Shown: one piece after another, positions 32,625-44,877 of the stretch
Layout: each line of letters begins with the position of its first letter
Position numbering within the stretch: position 1 is the stretch's first letter
Source of the DNA: Mycocentrospora acerina
Taxonomy: Eukaryota; Ascomycota; Dothideomycetes; Pleosporales
Assembly: GCA_022701365.1 (NCBI GenBank)
Contig: JAKUHH010000142.1
Span: 1 to 64,000 of the forward strand
Length of the DNA: 64,000 nucleotides
Direction of reading: 5' to 3'
Notes under the pieces: model-generated
The model's input: the letters and a program-made list of their open reading frames with translations, nothing else
The model's database searches: none
Told to the model about the DNA's origin: nothing
Translations under genes and position numbers: made by a program

Positions 32625-33286
32625 ACGTGTAGGATGCGAACCGATACTTGGAGATCATGTGGGCTGTTGATGTGGAAGAGGAAAACGCCGGAGTTGGAAA
32701 AGCGAGTTTGAGGTGGAGCAAGAAGGGAAGAAGGCGACATTGAGTCGTGGGGGACAACAGCAGGTGGGGAAGAAACATAACCTTGTACAATTTGTGCGTC
32801 AAATCAATCGAGTTCGTTTTATTTTCAGATGCGTCTGGACAGGTCCTATGGGGAATGCTGGTGTCGACGATAGCTGTGATCAAAGACAAGACATGACCTC
32901 CAAGCAGCCATGGACAAGAAATTCAGCTGAAGACGTTGGATTAATCTACGTCAGAGCTAACACACTTGACGTGACTTGACTTTAGTATTCTCCTATTTTG
33001 AAACGGTACTGACAGTCTAGGTTAACGCTGAATTGTGTTTAATAATCTCGCTGTTGATGAATTTTCTTATTTTGTACAAGACAATTACATTTCTAGCTTT
33101 GATTGACCTACTATGTGTCTCTTCACTGCTACACAGCAATTCTTGGCTGAATTTTTCATATGTGAGATGCCCATTACCAGTTTAACAAGGCACGTGATAC
33201 CGTGTTTGCGGGTAGCGGCGCGCAACAAACCGCGAGACGTGCCCCCACGACTGTCTGGAGACGACTCTGGATGATGAGCTCACGCA
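32625..33286. other. Intergenic between sdhC and the checkpoint adaptor
   Basis: 662 bp, AT-rich in the middle (about 32980-33130), with the sdhC 3' UTR at the left and the crb2-type promoter at the right. No gene seen. Confidence 0.5.
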
Positions 33287-36200
33287 ATGGCCGAGTCGCA
33301 AGCCCTCACCGTGTTGGGCGACAATCTGTACGACGTGAGTTCCCACCTGCTGCTCGCACGCGACTGGCAATTAATTGTAGACACCCCGGTCGACGTGCTT
33401 GTCGATCCTATCATGAATCGCCCATGTCGCTGACCATGTGCGCCGCTGCAGGACCCGTCTCAGCTCTCGCAAGCTCTCCGACAGCGCGCAGGCAGTGCTC
33501 GGGCTTTTCCCTTCACTAACTCAGACGAGATTCGTCACTCGAGTGACTCTGCCGCCAATTCCGTGGAAGCGCATCACATTACCGCAGCGCAGCAGCTGCC
33601 CGTCGCGCCTGCCCAACTCAATCACGCTCCTTCCCCACGACGCGCCACGATCGCGAGAAATGTCCAACCGCCTCTCGTTAAAAATCACAGCGCGCCCACG
33701 ATCTCTGGATTCGAGCTGGAGGCAGACGACGCCCAGAGGATGCATCGCAGCTTGGCCGCCATGGACGCTCCTGGCGACACACAGCCCGACAGCCAGATGC
33801 ACAAGTACTGGACGAGCGCCGACCATGGGGCAGCAGAGATAAGCCGTTCTGGACTAGGTCCAAGATCGTTATTCGTCGAGCATGAAGAGGAGGAGGACGA
33901 CGATGAAGATGGGGACATGCTCACTGACAGCATCGAGGGGGTCGGCTCCAGTCCGCGGCGTCACAGTCCAGTGGTCACTAGCCCAACAGTCTTACAGGAG
34001 GATGAAGGAGATGCTAGCCTGCGCACCGAACAGAGCAATACCAGCCCCTTTAAATTCGAGACTCCTGCGGTTACAACTCGAACCAGGGACGGTCCTGGAC
34101 AGTTGCTGAGCTCGGCTGCGCGCACAATCACCACACCAGCTACGGTAGCATCCGCATCTGCCTTTGGCACAGGCTTTGGCAATGGCAGCACTGGACAACT
34201 CATGTCACTCACGCAAGCCTACAATGCGACTCAAGCGCCAACCTCTCCCGCAATAAATGGAGCGATCGAAGATCCAGTGTTCCAACGACCATCCCCAAAC
34301 TTCTCCTACCCACGCAACTCGAGTCCCATTCCACCTGTTTCGAGCCCCATCAAATTCTCACGAGCGATTTCGAGATCGGACCCAGTCGTACGGTCGTCCA
34401 GCGAGCCGCGCGCCGAATACATCACGATGAGAGAGTCACAAGACAGACGGAAACGGGAAGCTGCTGTCAAGCAGCGTCCTGCACTTCGTCAGGAAGACAG
34501 TTGGGATGAGCTGTCGCGTCATTTAAGACAGAAGAAAGCCAATCAACAGGCCAGGGAGAAGTTTGACCGTGATGCTGCCAAGTCACTTTCGAACATTTCA
34601 GCCCCCATGCTTGCGTCTTCCCGCTCAGTCAAGAAGCTTATAGCAAACCCAAAAGAGCAGACCGCTGAGGACTCGCCAGATGGATTCTTTCGCGACTTTT
34701 TCAAGCATGACAGCATGAGCAATGAGATCGAGGTCCCCAAAACGTCCTCACATCCTGATCGGGAACACTCAGGAATATCTTCCCTCAACCAATCTCAACA
34801 TGAGACTACAATATCGCAGTTTCGAGCACCAGCATCACAATCTTTTCTTCGAGACTCATTTCGACCGCAGAGTAGCAGAGACTCTGTTGCTGTGATGGAT
34901 TCACAACCGGATGTGACTGCCGAATTTGATAGCGTCCCGCGGCCCAAGTCCATACGCTTTCCCTCTTCACCTTCGATAGATCAATACAGCATCAATCAAA
35001 CTACAATCACCACCAAGACTGGATATACAAGTCAAATTGTTTCGTCCTCAATGCCTCCGATGCCGCCAAGTTTGAGTCCTGAGATGGATGAGACACCTGA
35101 TGAAGTTACGCCTGGAGCTGAGGAGCGTGTACCTAGCAGTCCACCTGTACTGTGTCCCCCTGAAGATGATGCGACTCAGCACACATATGACGAGTACGCC
35201 GAAGGGGAAGACTGTATTGCGGGATCCGAGATTGTTGATGAAGATACAGTCATGGATGAGGATGACGATTTCCCTGCGACCGAGCGAGACTCTAACGTCG
35301 ACGACTCAGAGGTCGAGGAAGATCAGGAGGAAGAAGAAACAACGCTACTTGAGCCGGAGAAGGCCGGCCCTGGGGTAGATCAGAATATCCACTCAGACGA
35401 GGATGTTATTATGCAATCACGATATGTGGAAGAGGAACAGGATGTTGAAATGGAAGAGCCTTCGCAGATACCACCGCAGTTATATCGACAAGATACAATA
35501 CCCGAGACGGACGCCCTTGAAGAGACACAGCCATCGTTCTTTCCAGTACCGGATCCTGTAATGTATGCAGCAGATGTAACAGTCGATACTTCCGATGGGA
35601 AGAAGGATGTACCTGGTGATCTCATCAGTAATCACCTGCTCCTCACTGTTGAAGAATCCCATTCTAAGTTAAACGTCATCCCACCAATTCCAACCAGCTC
35701 GAAAGATGCTGGGAGCGATGCTATCCAAATAGACGATCGTATGCGTTCATTCCATGAGATTGCCAATCTACCAGAGACACAACAGTCTGATGAAGAGGAA
35801 ATCATTGAAATGCCTCGCCTGAGTGGTTTGGACGAGAACGAAGGAGATGCTTTCATGGCCAATATGTCATCTGCACCGCATGTGGCAAAAAGGCGTAAGG
35901 TTTTGTATTCGGCAAAGAAAAAGGGCTTCCCTAGTCCTGTCAAGCCAGTTGTTGAGCCCTTCTCTGATACAAATTCCTCCTCACCCACACACCGCGAAGA
36001 CAGTCCTCCTGTTGTGTCAACGCAAGCACGAGAAGATCAAGGAGCTTTTGCGGCGGTGCAGGCTAGGGAAGAAGCCCAAGCTCCTTATGCAAAGCCAGTA
36101 ACGTTGAAAAAACGAAATATACCGAAACCCTCGAAACCACAACACCAAAGGAAGGGCGCTCTCAAGCCTGTGGCCAGGGAGCTTCTGCAAACATTGTCTT

Positions 36201-37930
36201 CCCCGGTCACGACACCATCAAAGCCGAAAGCTCCTGCGCCAGCCCGGACCATTACGCCTCCCTCGCCTATTGCACCAAGCATTGAGACACCAAAGGAGCT
36301 GGTCGATATTGCTATGCAAAGTATGAATCGGGAGACTGCTGAGACGGCTGGGCCTCCACCTAAGACTGCGACTGTCAAGCTGATGAACGAAAATACACTG
36401 ATCCCGCTGAGTACGCCTAGCAGAGATGTGACTGTACCAAATCGAGTGTTCGCCTCGTGGCCTGGCAGTCATTATTATCCTGCAACATGCATCGGTCGAT
36501 CATCCTCGCGTCAACATCACGTTCGCTATGATGATGGTAACACGACATTTTTAGAAGCCAACCAGGTTCGTGCCCTTCGTCTCCAGGCTGGAGATCATGT
36601 CAAAGTCGACGAGACAGGTATGAAGAAGCAAACGTACGTTGTTGTAGGGGTAAGGGATATAGTAGAGAATATCAACTACGAAGAGTTCCCTGTTACAGAT
36701 CAATTTGGACACACAACCGTTGTCCTGGAAGAGAAGCAAAGAGACAGCCTGCCAGCGGCAAAGGCTATCCAGCCAGCAAAACAGATTGCAGTGCCCATAG
36801 CCAGTGTCTATCTGACCACTCAGCTATGGAAAAGGCTTCGGGATCGCTCTTTTGACTTTTCGCCCACGTCGTCTCCGAGTAGAGCAGCCGAACAGATTGA
36901 AACTCCTGCAAGGACATCCATGCTCAATACGCCATCATTTACCCGTCGAGGAACTGCAATACCGTCTTTTCTTAGAGATGCAACCGCCCGTGCTGGGTCT
37001 GTTGCCTCTACTGTGCGATCGGGTAGCGGAGTATTCTTGAACATGGCTTTCGTGATTACGTCAACTGCTGATGATATAGACAAAGACGCGACCGCGAAGC
37101 TCATCAAAATCAACGGTGGTCAGGTGTTGGAACATGGATTCCATGAGCTTTTTGAAATCGAATCGTCTGACGAGATGCAGTCTTTTCAGAGCCGACGAAG
37201 ATCTGCTTCCGCGGGGGGAGATTCTGCTGGACTGATACTTAAAAATGAATACCAAGATCTCGGCTTCGTGGCCTTGATTTCGGATTCGCATTCGCGCAGC
37301 ACAAAGTACATACAAGCCCTTGCGCTGAACGTCCCATGTCTGCATCTCCGCTGGATCCAAGACTCCTTGTCGGCCTCACGCGCTCTCTCCTTTGCAAAGT
37401 ATCTCCTCCCCGCTGGAGTCTCAAAGTTCCTCGACCCCAACGGTGTCCTACGCTCCCGCACTATGCGCATGTACGATCCATCCAGCGACTCTGTTTCATT
37501 TGCGCAGACCATCAAAGACCGAGACCTCCTCCTCCGCCACCAAGCCGTCCTCCTCATCACCGGCAAATCCAAGAAGGAAATCGAGAAACGCCAGCCTTTT
37601 GTCTTCCTCACACACGCCCTCGGCGCGGCAAACGTTGGTCGCTGCGCAGATCTCAGTGCTGCAGCAGAGATGCTGCAGGACGGGCAGTGGGATTGGGTGT
37701 ACGTCGACAATGGCGAGAAGAGCGTTGCCGACGCAGCGAGCGAGTTGTTTGGCATGGAGAAACCAGCAGGAGCGAAGAGCGGGAAAAAGGGCAAGAAGAG
37801 GAAGAGGGAAGGGAGTGAGGATAGAGAAGAACTCGTTTCTAGAGGTGAAGTTGGCGCAAACAAGGTCAAAATCACTTGTGCAGAGTTTGTCATCCAGAGC
37901 CTGATTTTGGGGGCGCTGGTCGAGGAGTAG
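33287..37930 (+). CDS. crb2: Rad9/Crb2-type DNA-damage checkpoint adaptor with Tudor and BRCT domains
   Basis: Exon 33287-33334 (MAESQALTVLGDNLYD) joins exon 33452-37930 across a 117-bp intron, giving 1508 residues. The first thousand residues are disordered and rich in acidic patches and in SQ/TQ sites (for example DTQPDSQM, MDSQPD, PETQQSD, VSTQARED) that suit Tel1/Mec1-type kinases. A Tudor-like segment near 1010-1080 begins NRVFASWPGSHYYPATCIGR. Tandem BRCT repeats fill about 1205-1500, with the typical Trp of HLRWIQDSL and a second repeat ending TCAEFVIQSLILGALVEE. A basic KKGKKRKREG segment interrupts the second repeat. Family members bind methylated histone H4 and phosphorylated H2A at breaks and recruit the Chk effector kinases. 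Confidence 0.9.
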
Positions 37931-38963
37931 TAGGGAATGAGCGGGTTGATGTTGTACCGTCTTTTTTTTCTCCTTCATCTTCTTTATTTTCCTTGTAATT
38001 ACCCTGGGGATTGGATCGTCAATGGAGTTTTCTGCCGTACGCATACACGGAAGAAGAGGGATGTTTTTTTTCTATAACAAGGGTGGGGTAACGGTAGGGT
38101 CGGTTGGGGATTTTTTTTCTAAAAACAGTGCTCACTTGAGCCGGCATTGTGAAGGAATGGGAGGAGGGTTTCCTTTTTCTTTTTTTGTTTGGTCTACTTT
38201 TCAACTTTTCAACTAACTGACTGGCGGACTGAGTGGCTGACTTGGTACCCGTGTCTATTCTATTCTACTGTATGCTGTGTAGCATGTAGCATGGCTCTTG
38301 GATGGGTTTTGCCACATTGTATGGAGGGGAGAGGGGCGTATAGTCAGTGTATGTAAATGGAGTAGAGTAGATGAATATTTGAGTATGAAGAGCAAAAAAT
38401 TCGAATTTCACAAGCACATTACGCTACATCGCGTTGTTCATCGTGTGTGTGTGAAATTAATCATATTAATATCCCCCACTATAGTAAAAGCACTATTAAT
38501 GCCTGGTTTTAAGTTCTCCGTTTGCCACTCAGTAAGGGTTTTTAGTGACAACTATGTGTTAAGATAATAATTACCAAGAACCCGTTTGCAAAGCTGCATG
38601 CATGTCTCCATCTCTTCGACCCTCCTGGGCTGCTCGCATTGCTGAATGATTGTCACTAACTGCCGCGCCTATTTGCCTCAACTTCCTAACTTGCAAGCTT
38701 ACTTCTTCCTCTATTCTCACCATAGTCTCCGCCTCTAATTGAATACACTAAACAACTTTAAGGTGGAAGGGAACGATAGAAACGACTACAATTTACTAGT
38801 GTCTAATTTTTGCTGCGCATCATGTCCCTATGAGAACATATGAATAGGAACCGTAGGCGGAATTGTGCGCAATCGCATTAGTATTCAGCAGTAACCCGTC
38901 ATAAATAACGCGCAAGAGTAAACCAACCCCTTCTCAAATTACCAGTCGTCGCCACTGCACATC
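37931..38963. other. Convergent 3' region, no gene seen
   Basis: 1.03 kb of AT-rich DNA with several T runs and repeated GGAGAGGGG/TAGCATG pieces. It must contain the 3' UTRs of both flanking genes. No supported ORF or RNA gene. Confidence 0.5.
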
Positions 38964-39512
38964 TTACAGCTCCTCAGCTTCCTTCAGCAACACATCCCAC
39001 CTCTCCAAGCTCTCCTTACTCCAAATCTTCCTCTTATCATAGTATTCTTCAAAAACCTTGGCTCCCTTCGCCCGATCACTCTCCAGATCAACCCACTCCA
39101 TCTTCGTGCTCGTGAAAATATGCACATCAGGCCGTACTCTGCGCTTGCTCTCGTCATCCAGCGTCCCCACCTTAACACACACAACTTTCTTGTTCGCAGT
39201 AACTTGCGCAAATCCATAATGTGCGTACACTGCTGTAAGACACGTTGGACAATGTGCGACTAGGTGCGCGTCGCCGGCTGCGGAGCTGAGAGATGGGATA
39301 CCAAGCACAGTGGGTTGTGTTGCGGAAGTGATGTTGAAGTTGTAGGCTTCAATCATGGCGTTGATGGCGAATGCAGAGCCGGATTCGCGTTGGCAGAAGG
39401 TGCAGTGGCAGCCGTGTGTTATCAGGGGTGGGGCGGTAAGCGTGTAGGTTATGCTTTTGCAGGTGCAGTGGCCTTTGAGGGGTGTAAAGGTAGAGCCGGG
39501 TTTAGACGTCAT
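38964..39512 (-). CDS. GFA-domain (Mss4-like, CENP-V family) zinc protein
   Basis: 182 residues from ATG at 39512 (MTSKPGSTF); the frame is open further up but without an ATG. Zinc-ligand cysteines are clear: GHCTCKSITY near the start, CHCTFCQRESGSAF, and AHCPTCLTAVY in the middle. This is the pattern of the glutathione-dependent formaldehyde-activating (GFA) / CENP-V fold. Most fungal members are uncharacterised; assignment to formaldehyde detoxification would be over-reading. The segment GTLDDESKRRVRPDVHIFTSTKMEWVDL is the usual second half of the fold. It is a single-exon gene with a cytosolic look. Confidence 0.88.
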   Translation of the reverse strand: MTSKPGSTFTPLKGHCTCKSITYTLTAPPLITHGCHCTFCQRESGSAFAINAMIEAYNFNITSATQPTVLGIPSLSSAAGDAHLVAHCPTCLTAVYAHYGFAQVTANKKVVCVKVGTLDDESKRRVRPDVHIFTSTKMEWVDLESDRAKGAKVFEEYYDKRKIWSKESLERWDVLLKEAEEL

Positions 39513-40479
39513 TGTGGACGAAGTTTGTGGAGATTGTTTCGTGGGCACCCGTGTGTTCTTGTGGGAGAAGAGCGAGTGAGCGAGGGGTGGTTCATCCGCG
39601 TACTTTAGGAGGTGTTGGCAGTTTATCTACTATGATCTTACGCTTTTGTAGTCCACAGACCAATGCACGCTTAAAAAATGTGGACCTAATAGGGCTGTGG
39701 TAAGGCCCGCCAGCTTAGTCAACCTACCTATCCAAATTTGGATATGACATCAAGGCACCGGTCATACTGTAAAGTATAGATCCAACTCCCAGAAGACACA
39801 ACTTTGCCGCCTGAATAACATTAAAACCGCAAGTGTCAATCCTCCCATAATACCACTAGTATAAATCCTACCCCAGAATCTAGACGCCCGGCAAAAATCG
39901 TCGTTAAACAGGGGGGTAGGTAACACAGCCAGACCAGATCTAGACGCCATGACGAAACGACCAACATTGCAGTTCAACAAGACTGTTATTTTCTTTTTTT
40001 GTTTACACACCGGTATTGGGTGCGGAAATAGCTGGATGTTTGCTGGTAGGTACACTTACTATATCTTGATGGTGTACTTGCGTAGGGGGGGAAACAGAAG
40101 TTGATTGATTGATTGATTGATTGATTAGGGAAGGCATCTTGTTGTGGAGTGCTTCTTGTTACGTTGTGGGGTGGGGGGATATTAGGTATTCAGTTTATTT
40201 CTATTTTTTAGAAATAAAAACGGTCAGATTATGAATGGAAAATGGTCATCGTGTGTGTTGTGCTGTTGGTGGTGGTACTGTTGACTCGAGTTACAACTAC
40301 TAGAAAAGAGAGAAGTGAATGAATATGTTCATTTTTTTTCAAGGCCAGGGAATGGATGCCATCTATGCCCCCTCTCCCTTTTCTGTAGTCTCATATTCTT
40401 TCATTCTTTCATTCTATCATGATTATTAGATTACTTTTTCTTTTCCATCCGCCTCTCACACTCTCTCTCTCTTTCTCTC
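39513..40479. other. Intergenic, no gene seen
   Basis: 967 bp between the GFA gene start and the erg7 stop. It contains six TTGA units at 40101-40126 and CT-rich DNA near 40440-40490 that overlaps the erg7 3' end. Confidence 0.5.
40101..40126. repeat. (TTGA)n microsatellite
   Basis: Six tandem TTGA units downstream of erg7, non-coding. Confidence 0.85.
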
Positions 40480-42890
40480 TCACAAAATTGGCGCATCCCC
40501 GAACCGCTTTGCATACATGCCTAGCGCCTTGATGGGGAAGATGAACTTGTAATTTGGGTAGGAAATCATACTATTCACATAGGCGAGTTAGTCAATGTTT
40601 TTGTCAGTCCAACAAGGAAGGGGAAAGAAAAGGAAAAAAGAGAACAAGTACTAACCAACTCTTATTAAACACGCCTTCAATCGCTTCCTGCTCCCACTCT
40701 CCATTTGCCTTTTGGCGCTGGATAATCAGGCGGGCAGCACGCTCCAGGACGTCCTTGTCGGGGAACTCTGCTTCGAGCAGGGCAATCAAGACCCACGCGG
40801 TTTGAACGACCTGGCTCTGGGGGTGCTGGGTGTAGACGCCTGTTTCGCAGGACTTGTATGTTTCGCCCCAGCCGCCGTCTGGCATCTGGCGTTCAGTGAA
40901 GAAGGAGCAAGCGAGACGGACGCGCGCAGAGGTGGCGTGGGTTTCACCGACGCAGTGCAGGGACTCGAGGGCAAACATGCCGGCGTAGGTGAAGCAGATG
41001 CCCCAGCTGCCGTACCAGGAGCCGTCTGGGCGCTGGGCGGCGCGGATGTAGGCGAGGGCGCGGGCGCGAAAGGCGGAGATTTCGGCGGTGCGGTAGGAAG
41101 GGTAGTGGGTTTGGAAGGCGTGGAGGGCGGTGATGACGGCGGTGGTGCATTCCGGGTAGTCATATTCGATCATGATGTTGCCAAAGACTTCGGCGGCGTT
41201 GAGGTGCTCGAGGAGGATGGAGCCGCGGGTTGGTTCGTACGAGGCGCAGCCGCCCGAGGGGTTTTGCATGGTGAGGAGGACGTCGATGGCGGATTTGAGG
41301 CGAGGGGTGGGGATTAGGGCGGGGAAGACGGAGGGGTGGTCGTTTTGCAGGATGAGCACAGCTTTAAGGCCTTCCGAGGTGCAGTCGGAGACTGTGTAGC
41401 CTTGCTTGCGTGTGCTGAAGCCCCAGGCGCCGGTGCGTTGCTGGCGGTAGCAGGCGTGCTGGTCGTCACACTCCTCGAGGATTTGCTGATCTTCGAGGAA
41501 CTCCAGGGCTTTGGAGAGCATGGGCTTCCACTTGGGGTCTTCAGTCAGGCCGCAGGATTCGACAGCTTGGACGAGAAAAGCCGTGTCCCAGGTCTGTACG
41601 CCATTGGTGCCATTCATGAGCATGCCTTCGTCCTTGACCCAGAGAAATTCCGGGAGGGTTTTGATATGTTCGATAAAAGGGTGGGATTTCGGGCCAAGTT
41701 TAATGTACGCGCAGAGAGTGTTCATGGGCCCATTGACGGGGCCAAGATTCGAAAAGGAAGTGTTCTTGTCCTCTGCCTCAATCAGCCACCAAACATGCTC
41801 TTCTGCACGCTTGATGAGCCGGTCTGACCGCAAGTAGGGAACCCACACCACAGCCACGAACCAAAACAGGAGTTTTAGAAACCACGTCTTGGGGTGGTAT
41901 TCATCCTTGGGCGAGATGGTATTCCGATGCGCGCTGAAATTAATCGTATCAAACGGCTGCGTCAGCAACTCCAACCGCAGCTGCCTCGTCAGATCATTGA
42001 GCGGATACGACCACCTCTTGGAGTAAATGTACGACATGGGCAGCATGACCTGACGCATGTGAATCCACCACCTCCACGGCGCAATGGGGACCCAGTCGGG
42101 GAGCAGCCACAGCTCCGGCGGCACGGGATTGACCACCTCCCACTCCAGGACGCCCAGCACGCTGAGCCAGAACTTGGCCCAGTGCGGGCCATGCAGCGCG
42201 CCGCCCAGCTTCCACAGCGTGCTCCGCGCCTTGCGCATGCGCGGGTCCTCTGCATCGACGCCCAGGAGCCGCAGCACCGTGTAGTTCATGGCCGTGCCAA
42301 ACACGCTGCTCTCCCCCTCAATGTGCAGGCCCCACCCCCCGTCGTCGGGGTGCGCGCGGGCAAACAGGTAGTTTCTGATCTCAATGGCGTGGTCCGCGGG
42401 GATAGGCGTCTCGGTCACGTACCACGTGATGACCAGCCCGGGGAGGAGGAACATGGGACCGCCATATTCGCAGGCCCAGTTGCCGGGGGGGAGCTGGAGT
42501 TTGGAGAAGAAGCCAAGGCCGTTGGAGGCAGCTTCGAGGGGAGTTTTGGCGGGAGGCAGGTCGGGTTGGTTCTACGCAGAAATCGTTAGCTTGCTGTCTT
42601 TGCAAGTTGTAGATTGTTGTGACTGTTGCGTATATGTCCTGTGATGTACTCACCGTATCAAGCCCGAGGAAGTACTTGTCCGCCGTGCTCTGCGGCCACG
42701 CCTTGACTTCCTCGTCCGTCTCTAGATAATGCCACGTCTGACACCCCCGGTCATCCTTGAGTCTCCAGCGGGAGTAATCCGTCTTCTGGTCGCCGTTCTT
42801 GTTCTTGGTCACACCCACCGCATTTAGTACGGTCTGGGACTTGTCTCCCCCTTTCGTCGCGCCATTTGTTGCGCCATTGGCATGTGCCAT
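40480..42890 (-). CDS. erg7: Lanosterol synthase (oxidosqualene cyclase)
   Basis: Three exons, 42890-42654, 42571-40656 and 40570-40480, with 82-bp and 85-bp introns, give 747 residues. The enzyme folds 2,3-oxidosqualene into lanosterol, the first cyclic precursor of ergosterol, at the ER or lipid-droplet surface. The catalytic aspartate motif is present as DCTSE at 475-479. Several QW repeats are visible (for example QRPDGSWYGSWG, QMPDGGWGETYKSC, QKANGEWEQEAIEGVFNKS). The final exon codes the conserved MISYPNYKFIFPIKALGMYAK end; without splicing the protein would end wrongly in a hydrophobic run. The N-terminus MAHANGATNGATKGG is a disordered extension, and then TDYSRWRLKDDRGCQTWHYL is the usual opening block. 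Confidence 0.95.
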
Positions 42891-43767
42891 TTTGCTATGC
42901 CTTTTCTGTACAACTGCAAAGGATACTGCAGAGTCAAATGGGCACCATGAGAGGTGAGGAGGGAGCGGGAAGGGGGGTGAAGGTGTGCTGTCGAATGATC
43001 GGACAACTTGGCGCGTCACATCACCGCCAAAACAATGGGTGATGATAATGTCACGTAAGGAAAAAGCATTGGCTTTTGATTCGATATTTTATTATTTTCT
43101 TGGTGAATCTTGATGTGTGTACAGTGTAGACAGCTGGTAAATAGCTGTTTTCTTGTGCACAAAACACCGCAACACACACGCTCAGTAGTCGACTCGCTGT
43201 AGAGGCAGTGCCCCGGAAGACTTGGCAAGGCGTGCACGCGCATGCATGATCGACGAGCAGCATCAGGGAAAAGCGGCCCGGCGCTGAACCAAGACCGAGG
43301 CTTAAGACGCGCATGCTGGAAATGGCATGAAAGCTGGCATGGTAATTTCACTTTGAAGCAACATGACTTCTGAGCAAAGCAACAAGCTCCAGCAGAGAGT
43401 GTGAAAGCGAACAGTTAATGAATTCGCCTCCAGATAAGCAGTCAGACAATATATACAGGAATCACAGCAGTAGCAGCAGCAGCAGCAGCATCAAAACGAG
43501 CAAAGTCCACCAGGGTGCGCAGGGGCTCCCGGACGCGTGGACAGCTGAGACGCAACAGCACTCGACGACAACAGCCTGCTCGCTACCAAACAGTGCATTC
43601 AATCAATCCAAAACTCGCCTGTCCAAAAAAAATCAAGAGACTGTCGCAAAGTAAATCAAACCTCTATGTGAGATTAATGGCAATGCTCCTTTTTCCGTCT
43701 CTCGTACAATCGCTCTCAAACTCGTCTTATGTATAATCGTTCGTTCCTGGGTATCGTAGAATGGAAT
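42891..43767. other. erg7 promoter side, CAG repeat, no gene
   Basis: 877 bp between erg7 (start) and the next minus-strand gene (end). Contains a CAG-type trinucleotide run at about 43464-43490. No coding ORF is supported. Confidence 0.5.
43464..43490. repeat. (CAG)n trinucleotide repeat
   Basis: About eight CAG units with one TAG interruption, non-coding in the current models. Confidence 0.75.
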
Positions 43768-44877
43768 CTAGTCGCTAAGATCAGGATTGGCAATGAAAAG
43801 TCGCCCGCTGCTCATCGTCGCCTTGCGCTCGTCGACGCTGCCTCGCCGCACTAGGTCGTCCACTGTCTCCTTCTTCTTGACCTCTAGCTTGGGGAGGGGT
43901 TGCATCTGGCCCACCTCGCCAAAGCCTCGTTCCCCGCTGCTTCCACTGCCAAACGAAAGGTTCGTCTTGGAGCGCTCAAAGTATGCGGTGGATTCGTCGT
44001 CGGGATTTGGCGTGGGCTCCTCCTGCACGTCGTCGAGCTCGTCGGGTGAGGGGTTCTGGGGGGGCGACGAGTTGGTCGACAGGCGGCCGATGGGGTTGGC
44101 GTATGGGACGTGGCGGTTGGAGCCCAGGGAACTCCGCCCTGAGCCGGTGCGTTGATGCGTTCCGCTTGGGCCTATGGAGCCGCTGTCTTCCTCGTCGCCC
44201 TCGTCGACCTCGGAGGCGCTGAGCCTCATGGGCACGCCCGAGCCGGTGTATGTGACGGGTGCGTACTTGGAGGCCTTGGCCACGCCGTGATGGCGCACCT
44301 TGGAGCGCACGCCTGCGGCCATGCTCGAGCCTCCCGACGCGCTCCGTGGGGGTCCATGATGGGGCCCGCCAGCGACTTCTATGTTGGCCCGCATCTTTGC
44401 CTGCTGCTGGGCGGCGACGATGCGCGGGTCTTCGTACTGGGCGCGGTCACACCAGACGGTGGCCTTTTGTTTCCGCATGAGGGCGACATAGGACGTGGGC
44501 GAGCTGCCCGAGCGGGTGCTGGAGGAGCGGCGCATGGCGCCACTGTTGGATCGGTTCGGGGTGCCCGTCGTGGAGCTGGTCGACGAGGTCGGAGTGCGGC
44601 GGAGGGAGCCTTGGTACTGGGTAGGGTACTGGGTAGGGTACTGGGCTGGGTGCTGGGTTGGGTATTGCTGATTCATCATGGTCGCGGTCGGCGATGCGGA
44701 TTGCACAGGGAACACGCCGGAACTAATCGTCCGTGTCCGTGAATGTCCCAATTGACTGTCGAGATGGGGCTGTGACGGCGGGCGCATGGACACGCCTGGG
44801 TTCGCTATGGGCTTGCGGCGGACAGGAATGGCTCCGTAGGCCGAGGGCGGTGGTTGCTGCATCATGGCTGCTTGCAT
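43768..44877 (-). CDS. Disordered ascomycete protein with a conserved core, unknown function
   Basis: 369 residues from the first ATG at 44877 (MQAAMMQQPPPSAYG); the frame is open above it but has no ATG. Almost all of the protein is low complexity, including a QYPT repeat coded by a 12-bp tandem at about 44610-44665 and runs rich in Ser, Thr and Gly. A conserved-looking block SYVALMRKQKATVWCDRAQY followed by EDPRIVAAQQQAKMRANIEV is the best family signature. Acidic and Ser-rich stretches lead to the C-terminal KLEVKKKETVDDLVRRGSV and GRLFIANPDLSD. No membrane segment or enzyme motif is present. Cytosolic or cell-cortex roles have been suggested by composition only. Confidence 0.78.
   Translation of the reverse strand: MQAAMMQQPPPSAYGAIPVRRKPIANPGVSMRPPSQPHLDSQLGHSRTRTISSGVFPVQSASPTATMMNQQYPTQHPAQYPTQYPTQYQGSLRRTPTSSTSSTTGTPNRSNSGAMRRSSSTRSGSSPTSYVALMRKQKATVWCDRAQYEDPRIVAAQQQAKMRANIEVAGGPHHGPPRSASGGSSMAAGVRSKVRHHGVAKASKYAPVTYTGSGVPMRLSASEVDEGDEEDSGSIGPSGTHQRTGSGRSSLGSNRHVPYANPIGRLSTNSSPPQNPSPDELDDVQEEPTPNPDDESTAYFERSKTNLSFGSGSSGERGFGEVGQMQPLPKLEVKKKETVDDLVRRGSVDERKATMSSGRLFIANPDLSD

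Noticed and set aside
41373..41387. DCTSE instead of DCTAE in lanosterol synthase as a sign of altered activity
   Set aside because: The catalytic Asp and Cys are kept, and as I recall the Ser variant also occurs in other filamentous ascomycetes, so it is not evidence of changed product.
44152..44742. Plus-strand 196-codon Gly/Ala-rich frame
   Set aside because: Antisense shadow of the GC-rich disordered protein gene on the minus strand.
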